Below, piece by piece: positions 16,898 through 25,513 of a stretch of 64,000 bases of DNA (its first letter is position 1; every line of letters starts with the position of its first letter). Source of the stretch: Tumebacillus sp. BK434 (GTDB lineage: Bacteria; Bacillota; Bacilli; Tumebacillales; Tumebacillaceae); the NCBI RefSeq assembly GCF_004340785.1, contig NZ_SLXS01000003.1, positions 343,689 to 407,688 of the forward strand. Direction: 5' to 3'. The position numbers and the translations under genes were made by a program. The notes beneath the pieces are model-generated. The model did not search any database and was not told the DNA's origin. It saw only the letters and a program-made list of their open reading frames with translations.

Positions 16898-17833
16898 TTA
16901 CTTCAGAGATTTGATATACTCTACAACGTTCTTCATTGCATCCGGCTCCAATTGGAACGCCGGCATCATACCGGAGTTGAAACCTTCCGGAGTTTTTGCG
17001 TCCGGAGTCATGATCGCTTCTTCCAGGTATTTTTCGTCGACCGTGACTTCTTGGCCGTTTACGATTTGTTTTTTGCCGAAAAGACCTTTCCAGGTCGGAC
17101 CTGCGGACTTGCCGCCGTCGATGGTGTGGCAAGAGGTGCAGCCGTTCGATTGAATGACGTATTGCGCATCAGTCTTCGGACGGGTCAGCTCTTTATCCAC
17201 CCATGCGGTGAACTCGTCAGCCGGCATGATCTGCAGGTCTGCGAGCATGTTGGAGTGCTGGTTGCCGCAGTATTCCGCGCAGATGATGCGCTTTTCGTAT
17301 TTGTTCTCCGCGTTGTTAAACGTTTCCGCTTTTACCCAGAAACGGGTCTCGCGGCCAGGCACCGCGTCTTGCTTGACGCGGAATTCCGGAATCCAGAACG
17401 AGTGGATGACGTCCTTGGAGTAGATCTTAAACAGGACGTTCTCGTTTTCCGGGATGCGAAGTTCGCCGTAAGTTTTTGCACCGTTCGGGTACTCAAACTC
17501 CCATGCCCACTTCATGCCCGTGACCTTAATTTCGTACACGTCGGTCGGCGGCTCTTGAATGGTATAGACCATACCACTCGAGTAGATACCGATACCGACC
17601 AGGATCAGCGCGGGAATCATTGTCCAGATGACTTCAGCCTTGGTATTGCCGTGAATCGCCAGACCTTGCTTATCCGGATGCTTTCTCTTGTACCGAATAA
17701 GGAAGATAACCAGGAGCGCTTCTACCAAGATGAACGCAACGAGGGAAATCCAGAAGATCATCCCAAACAGACCGTCGATGTCTTTCGCCGTCTGCGTTAT
17801 GGCCTCTGGAAGATAAAAGTTACTCAGTCCCAC
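16898..17833 (-). CDS. ctaC: Cytochrome c oxidase subunit II with fused cytochrome c
   Basis: A 311-residue protein. Two N-terminal membrane helices precede a CuA cupredoxin domain (ligands in HSFWIPEF and CAEYCGNQHSNM) and then a C-terminal class I cytochrome c (CTSCH haem site, axial Met in SGMMPAF). The fusion identifies a caa3 oxidase. No lipobox Cys is seen at the N-terminus, unlike the lipoprotein CtaC of Bacillus. GTG start at 17833 behind AGGAGGAGG. It is the first gene of the operon. Confidence 0.93.
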   Translation of the reverse strand: MGLSNFYLPEAITQTAKDIDGLFGMIFWISLVAFILVEALLVIFLIRYKRKHPDKQGLAIHGNTKAEVIWTMIPALILVGIGIYSSGMVYTIQEPPTDVYEIKVTGMKWAWEFEYPNGAKTYGELRIPENENVLFKIYSKDVIHSFWIPEFRVKQDAVPGRETRFWVKAETFNNAENKYEKRIICAEYCGNQHSNMLADLQIMPADEFTAWVDKELTRPKTDAQYVIQSNGCTSCHTIDGGKSAGPTWKGLFGKKQIVNGQEVTVDEKYLEEAIMTPDAKTPEGFNSGMMPAFQLEPDAMKNVVEYIKSLK

Positions 17834-18164
17834 TTGTCCTCCTCCTATCTGTGAAATTTCGATAAGTGCTGCGGAAGAAGCTGTGCATTCTCCCTGTTTT
17901 CACGCCAAAGACATGCCGTTCGACGTGTTCAGACAGCATTCTACTTCTCGATTATACTAGTTCTTCCCGCGTTCATGTTTTCTTTTTTATGTCCATTTTG
18001 GTCATTTTCTTGACAAAAATGTGACTGACCACACTGAATCTTCGTTTTTTGACGACACAGTGTGATTCTCAGAGGAGAAAAAGCCTTGCCCGCGCAGGAA
18101 AAACCAACCGTAAATCTACTGACAGAGAACGCAGATTCCACAGACTCGCCTCCCATTGTACACC
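17834..18164. promoter_or_regulatory. Upstream region of the cta operon
   Basis: About 330 bases without a gene. A minus-strand TATAAT lies at 17956-17951, about 120 bases before ctaC, without a convincing -35 box. Further up, CACACTG (18030-18036) and CAGTGTG (18058-18064) form an inverted repeat around 21 bases. A 71-codon frame on the minus strand here has no ribosome site and is not credible. Confidence 0.4.
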
Positions 18165-18197
18165 AAAAAGACCCCTTGCAAACAAGGGGCCTTTTTT
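18165..18197 (-). terminator. Terminator of the rRNA methyltransferase gene
   Basis: An 8-10 bp stem (ACCCCTTG with CAAGGGG) and a loop of four bases, with A and T runs on the two sides. Confidence 0.8.
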
Positions 18198-18199
18198 TG

Positions 18200-19348
18200 C
18201 TAGTCTTGGTCTCTTTTGCGCGGAGGCAGCGGACCTAAGTACTGGTACAGGTCACACTCGATGCGGCCGTTGAACAGCTTGCGTTTTTTATCGGCGCGTT
18301 TGCCGTAGAACTTCTCGAAGCTCTTGTTCGACGTCAGCATGAACACCGACCACGTGTCGAGTTGCTTGGCGACGACGCCGAGCTCCTGGTACATCGCTTC
18401 GACTTCACGGCGCTCGCCGAGGCGCTCGCCGTATGGCGGGTTGCCGATCATCACGCCGTATTGCGCTTCCGTCTTCAGCGCTTTGACAGGCAGGTTCTTC
18501 AGGCGGATCGCATCGGACACTTTCGCCTGCCGGATGTGGTAGTTGGCGAGCGACAGCACTTCCGGATCGATGTCCGAGCCGATGATCTCCAACGGCCGGT
18601 CCATCTGGGCAAGATCTTTCGCCTCTGCGCGCGCCTGGTCCCAGATCCGCTGCGGCACGACCGGCCAATTCGAGGCGGTGAAGTCGCGGAACAGGCCCGG
18701 CGCGATGTTGCGGCCGATCAGCGCCGCCTCGATCGGGATCGTGCCCGAACCGCAGAACGGGTCGATCAGCGGGCGGTCCGGCTTCCAGCGCGTCAGGTCG
18801 ACGATCGCTGCGGCCAGCGTCTCTTTCAGCGGCGCCTGTGCGGTCAGCTGACGGTAGCCGCGCTTGTGCAGCCCGGCGCCCGAAGTGTCGAGCGTGATCG
18901 TCGCAATGTCTTTGTTTAAGGCGACCTGAATGCGGTAGAGCGGGCCGTTTTCATCGAACCATTCGATGCCGTACGCTTCTTTCATCTTCTCGACGACCGC
19001 TTTTTTGACGATGCTCTGGCAGGCCGGGACGGAGGAAAGCTGCGATTTTTGCGACTTGCCGTCCACCGGGAACTCGGCGTTTTTCGGGAGCCAATCCTGC
19101 CACGCCACCGCTTTGACGCCTTGGAACAGCTCTTCAAACGAGGTGGCTTTGAACTCGGCCATCTTGATCTGCACGCGGTCGGCGCTACGCAGCCAAATGT
19201 TGGCGCGGGCGATCGCCGACGCGTCGCCTTCCCACTCGACGCGGCCGTTTTCGGTGCGCACGTCGGTGTAGCCGAGGTTTTTCACTTCGCGGGCCACGAT
19301 CGCTTCAAGTCCCATCGGAGCGGTGGCAATCAGGGTAAATTTTGACAT
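18200..19348 (-). CDS. 23S rRNA (guanine-N2)-methyltransferase, RlmL/YpsC type
   Basis: A 382-residue SAM-dependent RNA methyltransferase. The N-terminal THUMP RNA-binding domain spans about residues 45-155. The Rossmann methyltransferase domain follows with DPFCGSGT (SAM binding), SDIDPEVL and the catalytic NPPYGERLG. This is the order in RlmL N-terminal half and in B. subtilis YpsC. The expected product is m2G in 23S rRNA in the cytoplasm. GAGGATT ribosome site before ATG. Confidence 0.88.
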   Translation of the reverse strand: MSKFTLIATAPMGLEAIVAREVKNLGYTDVRTENGRVEWEGDASAIARANIWLRSADRVQIKMAEFKATSFEELFQGVKAVAWQDWLPKNAEFPVDGKSQKSQLSSVPACQSIVKKAVVEKMKEAYGIEWFDENGPLYRIQVALNKDIATITLDTSGAGLHKRGYRQLTAQAPLKETLAAAIVDLTRWKPDRPLIDPFCGSGTIPIEAALIGRNIAPGLFRDFTASNWPVVPQRIWDQARAEAKDLAQMDRPLEIIGSDIDPEVLSLANYHIRQAKVSDAIRLKNLPVKALKTEAQYGVMIGNPPYGERLGERREVEAMYQELGVVAKQLDTWSVFMLTSNKSFEKFYGKRADKKRKLFNGRIECDLYQYLGPLPPRKRDQD

Positions 19349-19434
19349 ATGTAATCCTCATCCGTTCTGAGAGTGTTGTGAATCAACGCAACCTGATGCA
19401 GGAACCTGACAAGCTGCAGGCAGGCGATGGATCG

Positions 19435-19911
19435 CTAGTCCATCTCGAAGAGCAGTTCCCCTTCTTTGTCATAAAAGCCTTCGCCATCCACCTGCAGGTG
19501 GCCGTCGGTCGCGTCGAGCAGATGCTCGAGCAGCTTCTCGGCGAGCTCCCAGCCCTGCTCGGTGATGTCGTCAGGGATCAGGCAGGCAAAAATCTGCTCG
19601 GTGCCCGACAAAATCTCGGCGACGGCCGCTTTGCCCGCGCCTTCGAGCGCTTGCAGGTTCTCTTGAAATTCGGCGATCTCTTCGGCCAGATCGCCGCTTT
19701 CCTCCCCGGACCGCGAGCGGTCGAGCATCAGGGACATCTTGTTCGGGTCGTACGCGAGGTGCAGCGTCTGCCAGTTCGGATCGGCAAAGCGCTCCTCTTC
19801 CTTGTCGGGGAAGGTCTCAAACGAAAAGCCTTCCTGCGCCAGGCTCTTGGTCAGTTCTTCGAGCCCGGGCGCTGTTTGCTGCTTGGTCATCACACGCAGA
19901 AAATGGGCCAT
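19435..19911 (-). CDS. Conserved-looking hypothetical acidic protein
   Basis: A 158-residue soluble acidic protein without signal peptide or membrane helix. The N-terminus MAHFLRVMTKQQTAPGLEEL suggests a small alpha/beta fold. I do not recognise a family. AAGGAG lies 10 bases before ATG. It stands upstream of the rRNA methyltransferase on the same strand with an 86-base gap, so co-transcription is possible. Confidence 0.6.
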   Translation of the reverse strand: MAHFLRVMTKQQTAPGLEELTKSLAQEGFSFETFPDKEEERFADPNWQTLHLAYDPNKMSLMLDRSRSGEESGDLAEEIAEFQENLQALEGAGKAAVAEILSGTEQIFACLIPDDITEQGWELAEKLLEHLLDATDGHLQVDGEGFYDKEGELLFEMD

Positions 19912-19972
19912 TGGTGCTGCTCCTTACATCTAATAGTCGATAGTCTCTCTGCTAGTATTGCCCAATCCCAAG

Positions 19973-20002
19973 AAAAAGACCAGCCTGTCGGCTGGTCTTT
20001 TT
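19973..20002 (-). terminator. Terminator of the aromatic amino acid hydroxylase gene
   Basis: A perfect 13-bp stem (19973-19985 with 19990-20002) with A/T runs on both flanks. Confidence 0.9.
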
Positions 20003-20016
20003 GCGAAAACTTGCAT

Positions 20017-21780
20017 CTAGCGGGCGAGCTGGACCCCGTTCTCGATCAATTCTTGGAGCCCTGCACCGGTCGCAGCCAGTTGCTCCAGATGCGCTGCGAT
20101 CTGCGCTTCCCGCTCCGGCGCCAGCGCCTTCGGAGCGAGCAGTTCGAGGATCTCCACGCGCAGGAGCCAGTCGTTCGGGTAGGACTGGTCGAGGTCGCTC
20201 AAGACGCTCGCCGTCACATCGCGCACTTCGCTGTCTGCCGCCTGCGATTCGCGCAGGTCGCGGATCGTCTGGTAGAGGTCATACAGCTTCTGCTCTTCTG
20301 CCGTCACGTCATGGCGCTTGGTGTTCAGCGCCGACTTGCTGAACGTGGAAGCCGCCCAAGCTGCGCGGTCGGCCGCACCGGCATAGACGGAAGTGATCGC
20401 CGCGCCGACCGCCATGTCGAACGTGCCCCACTCCGCTTGGAACAGAACGGTGTCGCCATGGGTGACGGTGCAGTTGTCAAAGCCGATCAGCACGATCTTG
20501 CCAGCTTCGCGCTGCACGTATTTCACTTCGCCTGCCACTTGCACGCCCGAAGCAAAGACCAGCTCAGCGTGAGCGCCGACCTTCAGGCCTGCCTCATCCA
20601 GCTGTGCATCGGAGAAGTCTTCCAGCGGGGTTGCAAAACCCTGCACCCGGCCGATCGGCGAGCCGAATCCTTCGCCGTGGTATTCGAGGTCGTGGCCGTC
20701 GAGCATCTTGTTGTCCACCGACAGCATGGTCGGACCGGTCGTCTTCAGGTAGACCGCTTCACCCGCGCCATCGTATTCGAGATGCGTGAACGTGCCGCTC
20801 ACCTGCAGGCCGGACGAGTAGACCGCGGTGGCGAGGTTGTCGGAGCGCACCGCTTTTTTCAGCGACGCCGTGCCGCCGACTTGGTAGGCCATCGTTTTGG
20901 CGAACGCTTTGACCGCTTCGGTCAGCTGCTCAAAGTTCTCGCAGACATACAGCTGCGGCTGCGGCTCGGTGATGTTGTAGTCTTTCGTCGAGCACGCTTC
21001 GAGGCTGAACGGCACCTTTTGCACGTGCGGACGGTACAGCGCACGGCTTTCCCCCATCGAGGAGAGCAGGCCGGCACCGTAGATCTTCGGGTCTTGAACC
21101 GAGCCGATCAGCCCGTATTCCACCGTCCACCAGTACAGCTTGGAGATGTCGCCCGCCTCGGACGACTCGGTGACGGCAGCTTCGGCCTGCGCCAGTTTAT
21201 CCTCTGCCGCCTGCACCTGCTCCGCCGTCGCGCGCGGATCTTCCTTGACGATGGAGAGCAGGCGGATCGCTTCGTAGAGGTCGTGGTCTTCTTTGGAAGC
21301 GAGCGCCTTGGCGCCTATTTCGCCGAAGAACTGCAGGAATTCCGCATAGCCCGGATCATGCAGCATCGGCGCGTGACCGGCCGATTCATGGATGATGTCG
21401 GGCGCCGGGGTGTAGGCGATGTGATCGAGCGTGCGGATGTCGCCGGCGATCGGGAGCAGCCGATGCGCCTGAAAGTCAAAAAACGCAACCGGCGGAATAA
21501 AGCCGTCGATCGCCACAGCGCCCCAGCCCATCTTGCTCAGTTCAACGTTCATCTCTTCGATATTCGGAACCGACTCGGTGGACATGCCGGTTACGCGCAA
21601 CCCGTCCTGATAGGAGCCATAGCCCTTCTCGGCGAGGAACGCGCAGTTTTGACGAAGCACATAGCGCCAAACAGCATGGTCGATCGGCGTATATTTTTCA
21701 TAGGTTTGTTCCACGCAGAAGGGCTTGAGGTGCGGCGGAACCGATAGCAGTTTATGAGTAGTAACTGGATTGTTGCTCAA
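20017..21780 (-). CDS. Aromatic amino acid hydroxylase, long form
   Basis: A 587-residue pterin-dependent non-haem iron monooxygenase, probably converting phenylalanine to tyrosine. The catalytic core sits in the first 300 residues: HESAGHAPMLHDP supplies His131 and His136, and WWTVEYGLIG supplies Glu221. The extra C-terminal part (about 300-587) is absent from the short proteobacterial PhhA and is typical of a long form found in Bacillales; its role is unknown. TTG start at 21780 with AAGGGGG 8 bases upstream. Divergent from chdC. Confidence 0.85.
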   Translation of the reverse strand: MSNNPVTTHKLLSVPPHLKPFCVEQTYEKYTPIDHAVWRYVLRQNCAFLAEKGYGSYQDGLRVTGMSTESVPNIEEMNVELSKMGWGAVAIDGFIPPVAFFDFQAHRLLPIAGDIRTLDHIAYTPAPDIIHESAGHAPMLHDPGYAEFLQFFGEIGAKALASKEDHDLYEAIRLLSIVKEDPRATAEQVQAAEDKLAQAEAAVTESSEAGDISKLYWWTVEYGLIGSVQDPKIYGAGLLSSMGESRALYRPHVQKVPFSLEACSTKDYNITEPQPQLYVCENFEQLTEAVKAFAKTMAYQVGGTASLKKAVRSDNLATAVYSSGLQVSGTFTHLEYDGAGEAVYLKTTGPTMLSVDNKMLDGHDLEYHGEGFGSPIGRVQGFATPLEDFSDAQLDEAGLKVGAHAELVFASGVQVAGEVKYVQREAGKIVLIGFDNCTVTHGDTVLFQAEWGTFDMAVGAAITSVYAGAADRAAWAASTFSKSALNTKRHDVTAEEQKLYDLYQTIRDLRESQAADSEVRDVTASVLSDLDQSYPNDWLLRVEILELLAPKALAPEREAQIAAHLEQLAATGAGLQELIENGVQLAR

Positions 21781-21925
21781 TGTGAAGACCCCCTTCGAGA
21801 TCAGTATACCTTTCTACTACTCTACCATACATGATGAATCGATTCGAAACAATATTCCGAACAAGAAATCTACATGAATTTGTAAAAAATCTGGCGGCGC
21901 GGATTGTTTTGAGAAAAAGCGGTTG

Positions 21926-21934
21926 TGGTATACT
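21926..21934 (+). promoter_or_regulatory. Extended -10 promoter of chdC
   Basis: TGG followed by TATACT (21929-21934) forms an extended -10 element 50 bases before the chdC start. No strong -35 box is apparent. Confidence 0.5.
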
Positions 21935-21984
21935 AACGGGGAAATCAAGGGTTCGTATGTACATATTGAAGGAGTTGTTTTGAA

Positions 21985-22737
21985 ATGAGCCAAAACGAAG
22001 CATTGCTCACGCTGGAGGGCTGGTTTGCCCTGCACGATTTCCGCAAGATCGACTGGGAAGCCTGGAAGGCAGCTTCCGAAGAAGTTCGCCAGAAAGCGCT
22101 GGACGAGCTGCACGGTCTGATCAGCAAGTGGAACGACAACGAAGCGGCGCAGCAAGGCAGCACCGCCACGTACTCGATCGTCGGCCACAAGGCGGACATG
22201 GTGTTCATGTTCCTGCGTCCGTCGCTGGAAGAGCTGAACGAGATCGAGAATGAATTTAACAAAACGAGCTTCGCCGACTTCACCTACCAGGACTACTCCT
22301 ATGTGTCGGTCGTCGAGCTTTCCAACTATGTGAACAACCCGGACGCCAACCCGTACGAAGACCCGCAAGTCCGCGCGCGCCTGTACCCGGCTCTGCCGAA
22401 GGCGAAGCACATCTGCTTCTACCCGATGAACAAAAAGCGCGAAGGCAACGACAACTGGTACATGCTGTCCATGGAGCAGCGCCGCGAAATGATGCGCGCC
22501 CACGGCATGATCGGCCGCAAATACGCGGGCAAGATCAAGCAGATCATCACCGGTTCTGTCGGCTTCGACGACTGGGAGTGGGGCGTGACCCTCTTCTCCG
22601 ACGATTCGCTGCAGTTCAAGCACATCGTGTATGAAATGAGATTCGACGAAGTGTCCGCCCGCTTCGGCGAGTTCGGCAACTTCATGGTCGGTAACATTCT
22701 CGATGCGGAAGGCATCGAGAAGCTGTTGAAGCTGTAG
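21985..22737 (+). CDS. chdC: Coproheme decarboxylase (HemQ/ChdC)
   Basis: A 250-residue enzyme of the chlorite dismutase superfamily that decarboxylates coproheme III twice to protohaem, using peroxide, the last step of the Gram-positive haem pathway. His173 in [13 protein letters not shown] is the expected proximal haem ligand, and Tyr146 in [11 protein letters not shown] is the expected radical tyrosine. The catalytic distal Arg of true chlorite dismutases is not evident. AAGGAGT precedes ATG. Its haem feeds the caa3 oxidase encoded nearby. The 3' end is partly duplicated downstream. Confidence 0.93.
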   Translation: MSQNEALLTLEGWFALHDFRKIDWEAWKAASEEVRQKALDELHGLISKWNDNEAAQQGSTATYSIVGHKADMVFMFLRPSLEELNEIENEFNKTSFADFTYQDYSYVSVVELSNYVNNPDANPYEDPQVRARLYPALPKAKHICFYPMNKKREGNDNWYMLSMEQRREMMRAHGMIGRKYAGKIKQIITGSVGFDDWEWGVTLFSDDSLQFKHIVYEMRFDEVSARFGEFGNFMVGNILDAEGIEKLLKL

Positions 22738-22761
22738 GTAAACTGAAGAACCGCTTTGATG

Positions 22762-22794
22762 AACCCCTCATTGGATCGCCATGAGGGGTTTTTT
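22762..22794 (+). terminator. Terminator of chdC
   Basis: A 10-bp stem (22762-22771 with 22781-22790) followed by six T. A diverged copy appears at 23304-23334. Confidence 0.9.
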
Positions 22795-22918
22795 CATATC
22801 CAGACACGACACAGCTGGCCTGCAATAGGAGCGACCTGGATCAATCCTCATGCGCGCAGAATACATAAGAAGATAGGAAATAAGCATGGTTCGTGGTCAA
22901 AAAATGGAGGTGGTGGTG

Positions 22919-23140
22919 GTGCCTGCGATCGTCGGAAGCTTCGTTATCAACAACAACTCATCGGGTGGGATCATAGAAGTTGGCGATACATTCTTGATTT
23001 CACCAAAAGCGACGTCAAAATTTTTTAACGGGGCAGGATCATACTTGGTTGGGAATGTCGCGATCACTGGAACGAGTGCCAACTCGACATTGGTCAATGA
23101 TTCCGACGTTATTGACTCTAGTACGAATACTGGTGTTTAA
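22919..23140 (+). CDS. gerPF: GerPA/GerPF-family spore germination protein
   Basis: A 73-residue protein starting VPAIVGSFVINNNSSG, then GDTFLISPKATSK, the signature of the GerPA/GerPF family needed in Bacillus spores for germinants to pass the coat. GTG at 22919 is chosen because GGAGGT (22906-22911) lies 7 bases before it; a frame start at 22886 has no ribosome site. Classical gerP genes occur as a six-gene operon; this one is solitary. It sits between chdC and a broken copy of the chdC 3' end. Mother-cell expression late in sporulation is inferred. Confidence 0.8.
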   Translation: MPAIVGSFVINNNSSGGIIEVGDTFLISPKATSKFFNGAGSYLVGNVAITGTSANSTLVNDSDVIDSSTNTGV

Positions 23141-23141
23141 T

Positions 23142-23235
23142 TTCGCCGAAGAGTTCGACCGCTGCGGGAAGTTCGGCAACTACCTTGTCGGCAATATCTT
23201 GGATGCAGAAGGCTTCTGTAAGAGGTTGGGCGTGT
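23142..23235 (+). pseudogene. Duplicated 3' remnant of chdC
   Basis: Two bases after the gerPF-like stop codon, a reading frame gives [20 protein letters not shown], clearly related to [20 protein letters not shown] at the end of ChdC (bases 22674-22733). There is no start codon of its own, and the frame runs past the original stop position. It is a decayed duplicate of the chdC tail. Confidence 0.75.
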
Positions 23236-23303
23236 CATCCCGAAGATCGCCAACTCGGTTTGAAGATACACAGGCCGTACGACTTGTTTGTTTCGGTCAT
23301 GAC

Positions 23304-23334
23304 CCTCGATGGTACGCCATTCGAGGTTTTTTTT
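23304..23334 (+). terminator. Diverged copy of the chdC terminator
   Basis: CCTCGA-TGG pairs with CCATTCGAGG and is followed by eight T. Sequence between the arms (ACGCCAT) also resembles the chdC terminator (TCGCCAT), so it was copied with the chdC tail. It now overlaps the end of the convergent MocR gene. Confidence 0.75.
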
Positions 23335-24712
23335 ATGACCATGCCTCTTTTAAAAGCTTCACGCCAAATTGGATTTCCTCGATCGATAAATTGCTGAACC
23401 CGATTTTAATAATTGGTTGATCGGTCCTGTTTTTCATGAAGAAACGTGAAGTAGGATAGACTCTGACCCCCTGAATGGACGCTTGTTCAATCAGCCATTC
23501 TTCGGAACGATCCAAGTGTACTTTGACTAATAAGTACAAACCAGACTGTTCACCAATTATCGATACATCTCGCTCGAAGTATCTTCTCAATTCAGAAACT
23601 AGGCACTGCATTTTTCGCTTATATACAAGACGCATGCGTTTAATATGGCGGTTCCATTCCCCTGCTTCCATAAATTTCGCCATTGCAAATTGGCTAAGTA
23701 GTGAAGTGGTACTTTCGAAATGTGCGAATTGATTTTTATAACGGTCGATCAGGGACTGCGGCAACACCATATAACTGAGACGAATTCCCGGAAGAAAGCA
23801 CTTTGAGAAATTTCCCAGATAGATAACTCTCGTTGCATCGATAGAAGCGAGAGCGGGAAATGGTTGTTGGGTATAGCGAAATTCACTATCATAATCGTCT
23901 TCAATAATATATCCTTGCATCTTGTTTGCCCAATGGATCAGTGCATGCCTTTGTTGAATGGGCATGCTTACTCCGTATGGACTGTGATGGGACGGTGCCA
24001 CGTAGATGAGCCGTGATTTCAGATGTTCTAAATGTGAAAAATCTGCGCCCGTCTCATACACCGGCAAAGTTTCAAGCGTAAAACTATTTAATTGAAACGC
24101 TTCCCGAGCCCCATCATAACCAGGGTCCTCCACAATCATGCCAGAAAAATCATGTTTCAGGACAAGACCGAGATACACGAGCAGTTGTTGGGTACTACTT
24201 CCGATAATGATTGCATGTGGATCTGTTCTCACCCCACGCGACTGGAGTAGATATTCTGAGATTTGTTCGCGCAGGCACAATTCACCAAAAGGTTCCCCGT
24301 ACCGAAAGCTGTCCTTCCCCGTTAAGACTTGATTCGAAATCCTCCGCCATGTTTGTAAAGGGAAATGCGATTGATCGACGACGTCTGCGCGGAAATCAAT
24401 GTGAACAGGTGATAGCGGCTCGATTGGCTCGTGATGAGAAGAGTTGCGACCCTCTTGAAAGCAAAGGGGCTCTACTTCATTCACAAAAAAACCCACTCGC
24501 CCTTCCCCACGAATATACCCTTCAGCAACCAGCTGCTCATAAGCCATTAATGTTGTATTGCGACTTACTTGGAGCGATTGTGCAAGATGGCGAATGGAGG
24601 GTAACGGCTCATCCACTTTTATGTCACCCTGTTCAATCAGCAATTTGAATTGCTCGTATATTTGTTTGTATTTAGGGGAGCTGTCCGTAAAAGCAAAGAT
24701 AGTGGTTTTCAT
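23333..24712 (-). CDS. MocR/GabR-type regulator (GntR HTH + aminotransferase fold)
   Basis: A 459-residue regulator. Residues 1-75 are a winged helix of the GntR family (PLPSIRHLAQSLQVSRNTTL, then GYIRGEGRVGFFV). The remainder is a PLP-dependent class I aminotransferase-like domain with the PLP lysine in YLGNFSKCFLPGIRLSY. Such proteins sense amines or vitamers and control a neighbouring divergent gene, here the PaiB-like gene 124 bases away. AT content is far higher than in the flanking genes, suggesting acquisition. AGGGAG precedes ATG. Confidence 0.88.
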   Translation of the reverse strand: MKTTIFAFTDSSPKYKQIYEQFKLLIEQGDIKVDEPLPSIRHLAQSLQVSRNTTLMAYEQLVAEGYIRGEGRVGFFVNEVEPLCFQEGRNSSHHEPIEPLSPVHIDFRADVVDQSHFPLQTWRRISNQVLTGKDSFRYGEPFGELCLREQISEYLLQSRGVRTDPHAIIIGSSTQQLLVYLGLVLKHDFSGMIVEDPGYDGAREAFQLNSFTLETLPVYETGADFSHLEHLKSRLIYVAPSHHSPYGVSMPIQQRHALIHWANKMQGYIIEDDYDSEFRYTQQPFPALASIDATRVIYLGNFSKCFLPGIRLSYMVLPQSLIDRYKNQFAHFESTTSLLSQFAMAKFMEAGEWNRHIKRMRLVYKRKMQCLVSELRRYFERDVSIIGEQSGLYLLVKVHLDRSEEWLIEQASIQGVRVYPTSRFFMKNRTDQPIIKIGFSNLSIEEIQFGVKLLKEAWS

Positions 24713-24722
24713 TTTCGTCTCC

Positions 24723-24766
24723 CTGACATGTGTTATTTTTCAATACTGTATCTTTTCTCATGTCAG
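24723..24766. promoter_or_regulatory. Candidate MocR operator, inverted repeat
   Basis: CTGACATG (24723-24730) and CATGTCAG (24759-24766) are a perfect 8-bp inverted repeat with 28 bases between, centred in the divergent promoter region. Widely spaced sites are usual for dimeric MocR proteins. Confidence 0.5.
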
Positions 24767-24836
24767 ATTGGATTATATCATACTGGGGAAGGATAGCTGC
24801 TGCATGTAAAAAATAGGATGGAGGAGGAGGTTTCAA

Positions 24837-25454
24837 ATGTATATCCCAGAGCATTTCGTGATCAAAGAAGTAACGGCTGCCTACAATGTCATTCAGGAGA
24901 ACAGTTTTGCAACGTTGTTTTCCATGCATAATGGAGTACCCTTCGCTACACATTTACCTTTGACGTTGAATAAGGACAAGACCCATTTGTACGGTCATTT
25001 TGCCCGTCCGAACCCACAGTGGAAGGATATTCAAAATCAGCAGGTCCTAACCGTTTTCCACGGTCCTCATTGTTACATCTCTCCCTCCTGGTATGAGACC
25101 AATAAAGCTGTGCCAACGTGGAATTATGTGACCGTTCATGTTTACGGAAAAGTTGAGCTACTCGAGGACGAACAAGAGCTCGTGAGTTCCTTGAACGATA
25201 TGGTCTTGAAGTATGAGGCTCCTGACACTTCTTACAGATTGCAGGATGTAGATGCTGAATATTTCAGTGGGTTGAGCAAAGGTGTTCAAGGATTCAAAAT
25301 CAAGATCGAGAAGATTGAGGGGAAGGCAAAACTTAGTCAAAACCATTCCTCACACAGGCAAGAGCTCGTGATCAAACAGTTGGAACAGATACCTTTTACA
25401 GACGAGCAACAAATTGCCTCTTTGATGAAAGCCAACCTTGATCAGAACGTGTAA
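24837..25454 (+). CDS. PaiB-like FMN-binding protein
   Basis: A 205-residue protein of the PaiB family (FMN-binding split barrel). The motifs [34 protein letters not shown] and [13 protein letters not shown] are characteristic. B. subtilis PaiB was described as a transcriptional regulator of sporulation and protease genes; the fold suggests flavin-dependent chemistry or sensing. GGAGGAGG lies before ATG. Divergent from the MocR gene, its likely regulator. AT-rich like its neighbour. Confidence 0.88.
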   Translation: MYIPEHFVIKEVTAAYNVIQENSFATLFSMHNGVPFATHLPLTLNKDKTHLYGHFARPNPQWKDIQNQQVLTVFHGPHCYISPSWYETNKAVPTWNYVTVHVYGKVELLEDEQELVSSLNDMVLKYEAPDTSYRLQDVDAEYFSGLSKGVQGFKIKIEKIEGKAKLSQNHSSHRQELVIKQLEQIPFTDEQQIASLMKANLDQNV

Positions 25455-25513
25455 CCTTGGTTTCCCACGGCAAGGAGGGGCCAGATAATTATAACGAAAT
25501 GGAGAAATGATTG

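Noticed and set aside
17941-18156. A 71-codon minus-strand frame upstream of ctaC
   Set aside because: No ribosome site, mixed composition, and it contains the operon's TATAAT box.
19342-21747. An 801-codon plus-strand frame opposite the aromatic amino acid hydroxylase
   Set aside because: Shadow of genes on the other strand; no domain, no ribosome site, arginine/histidine-rich.
24211-24648. A 145-codon plus-strand frame inside the MocR gene
   Set aside because: Opposite strand of a well-supported gene; no signals.
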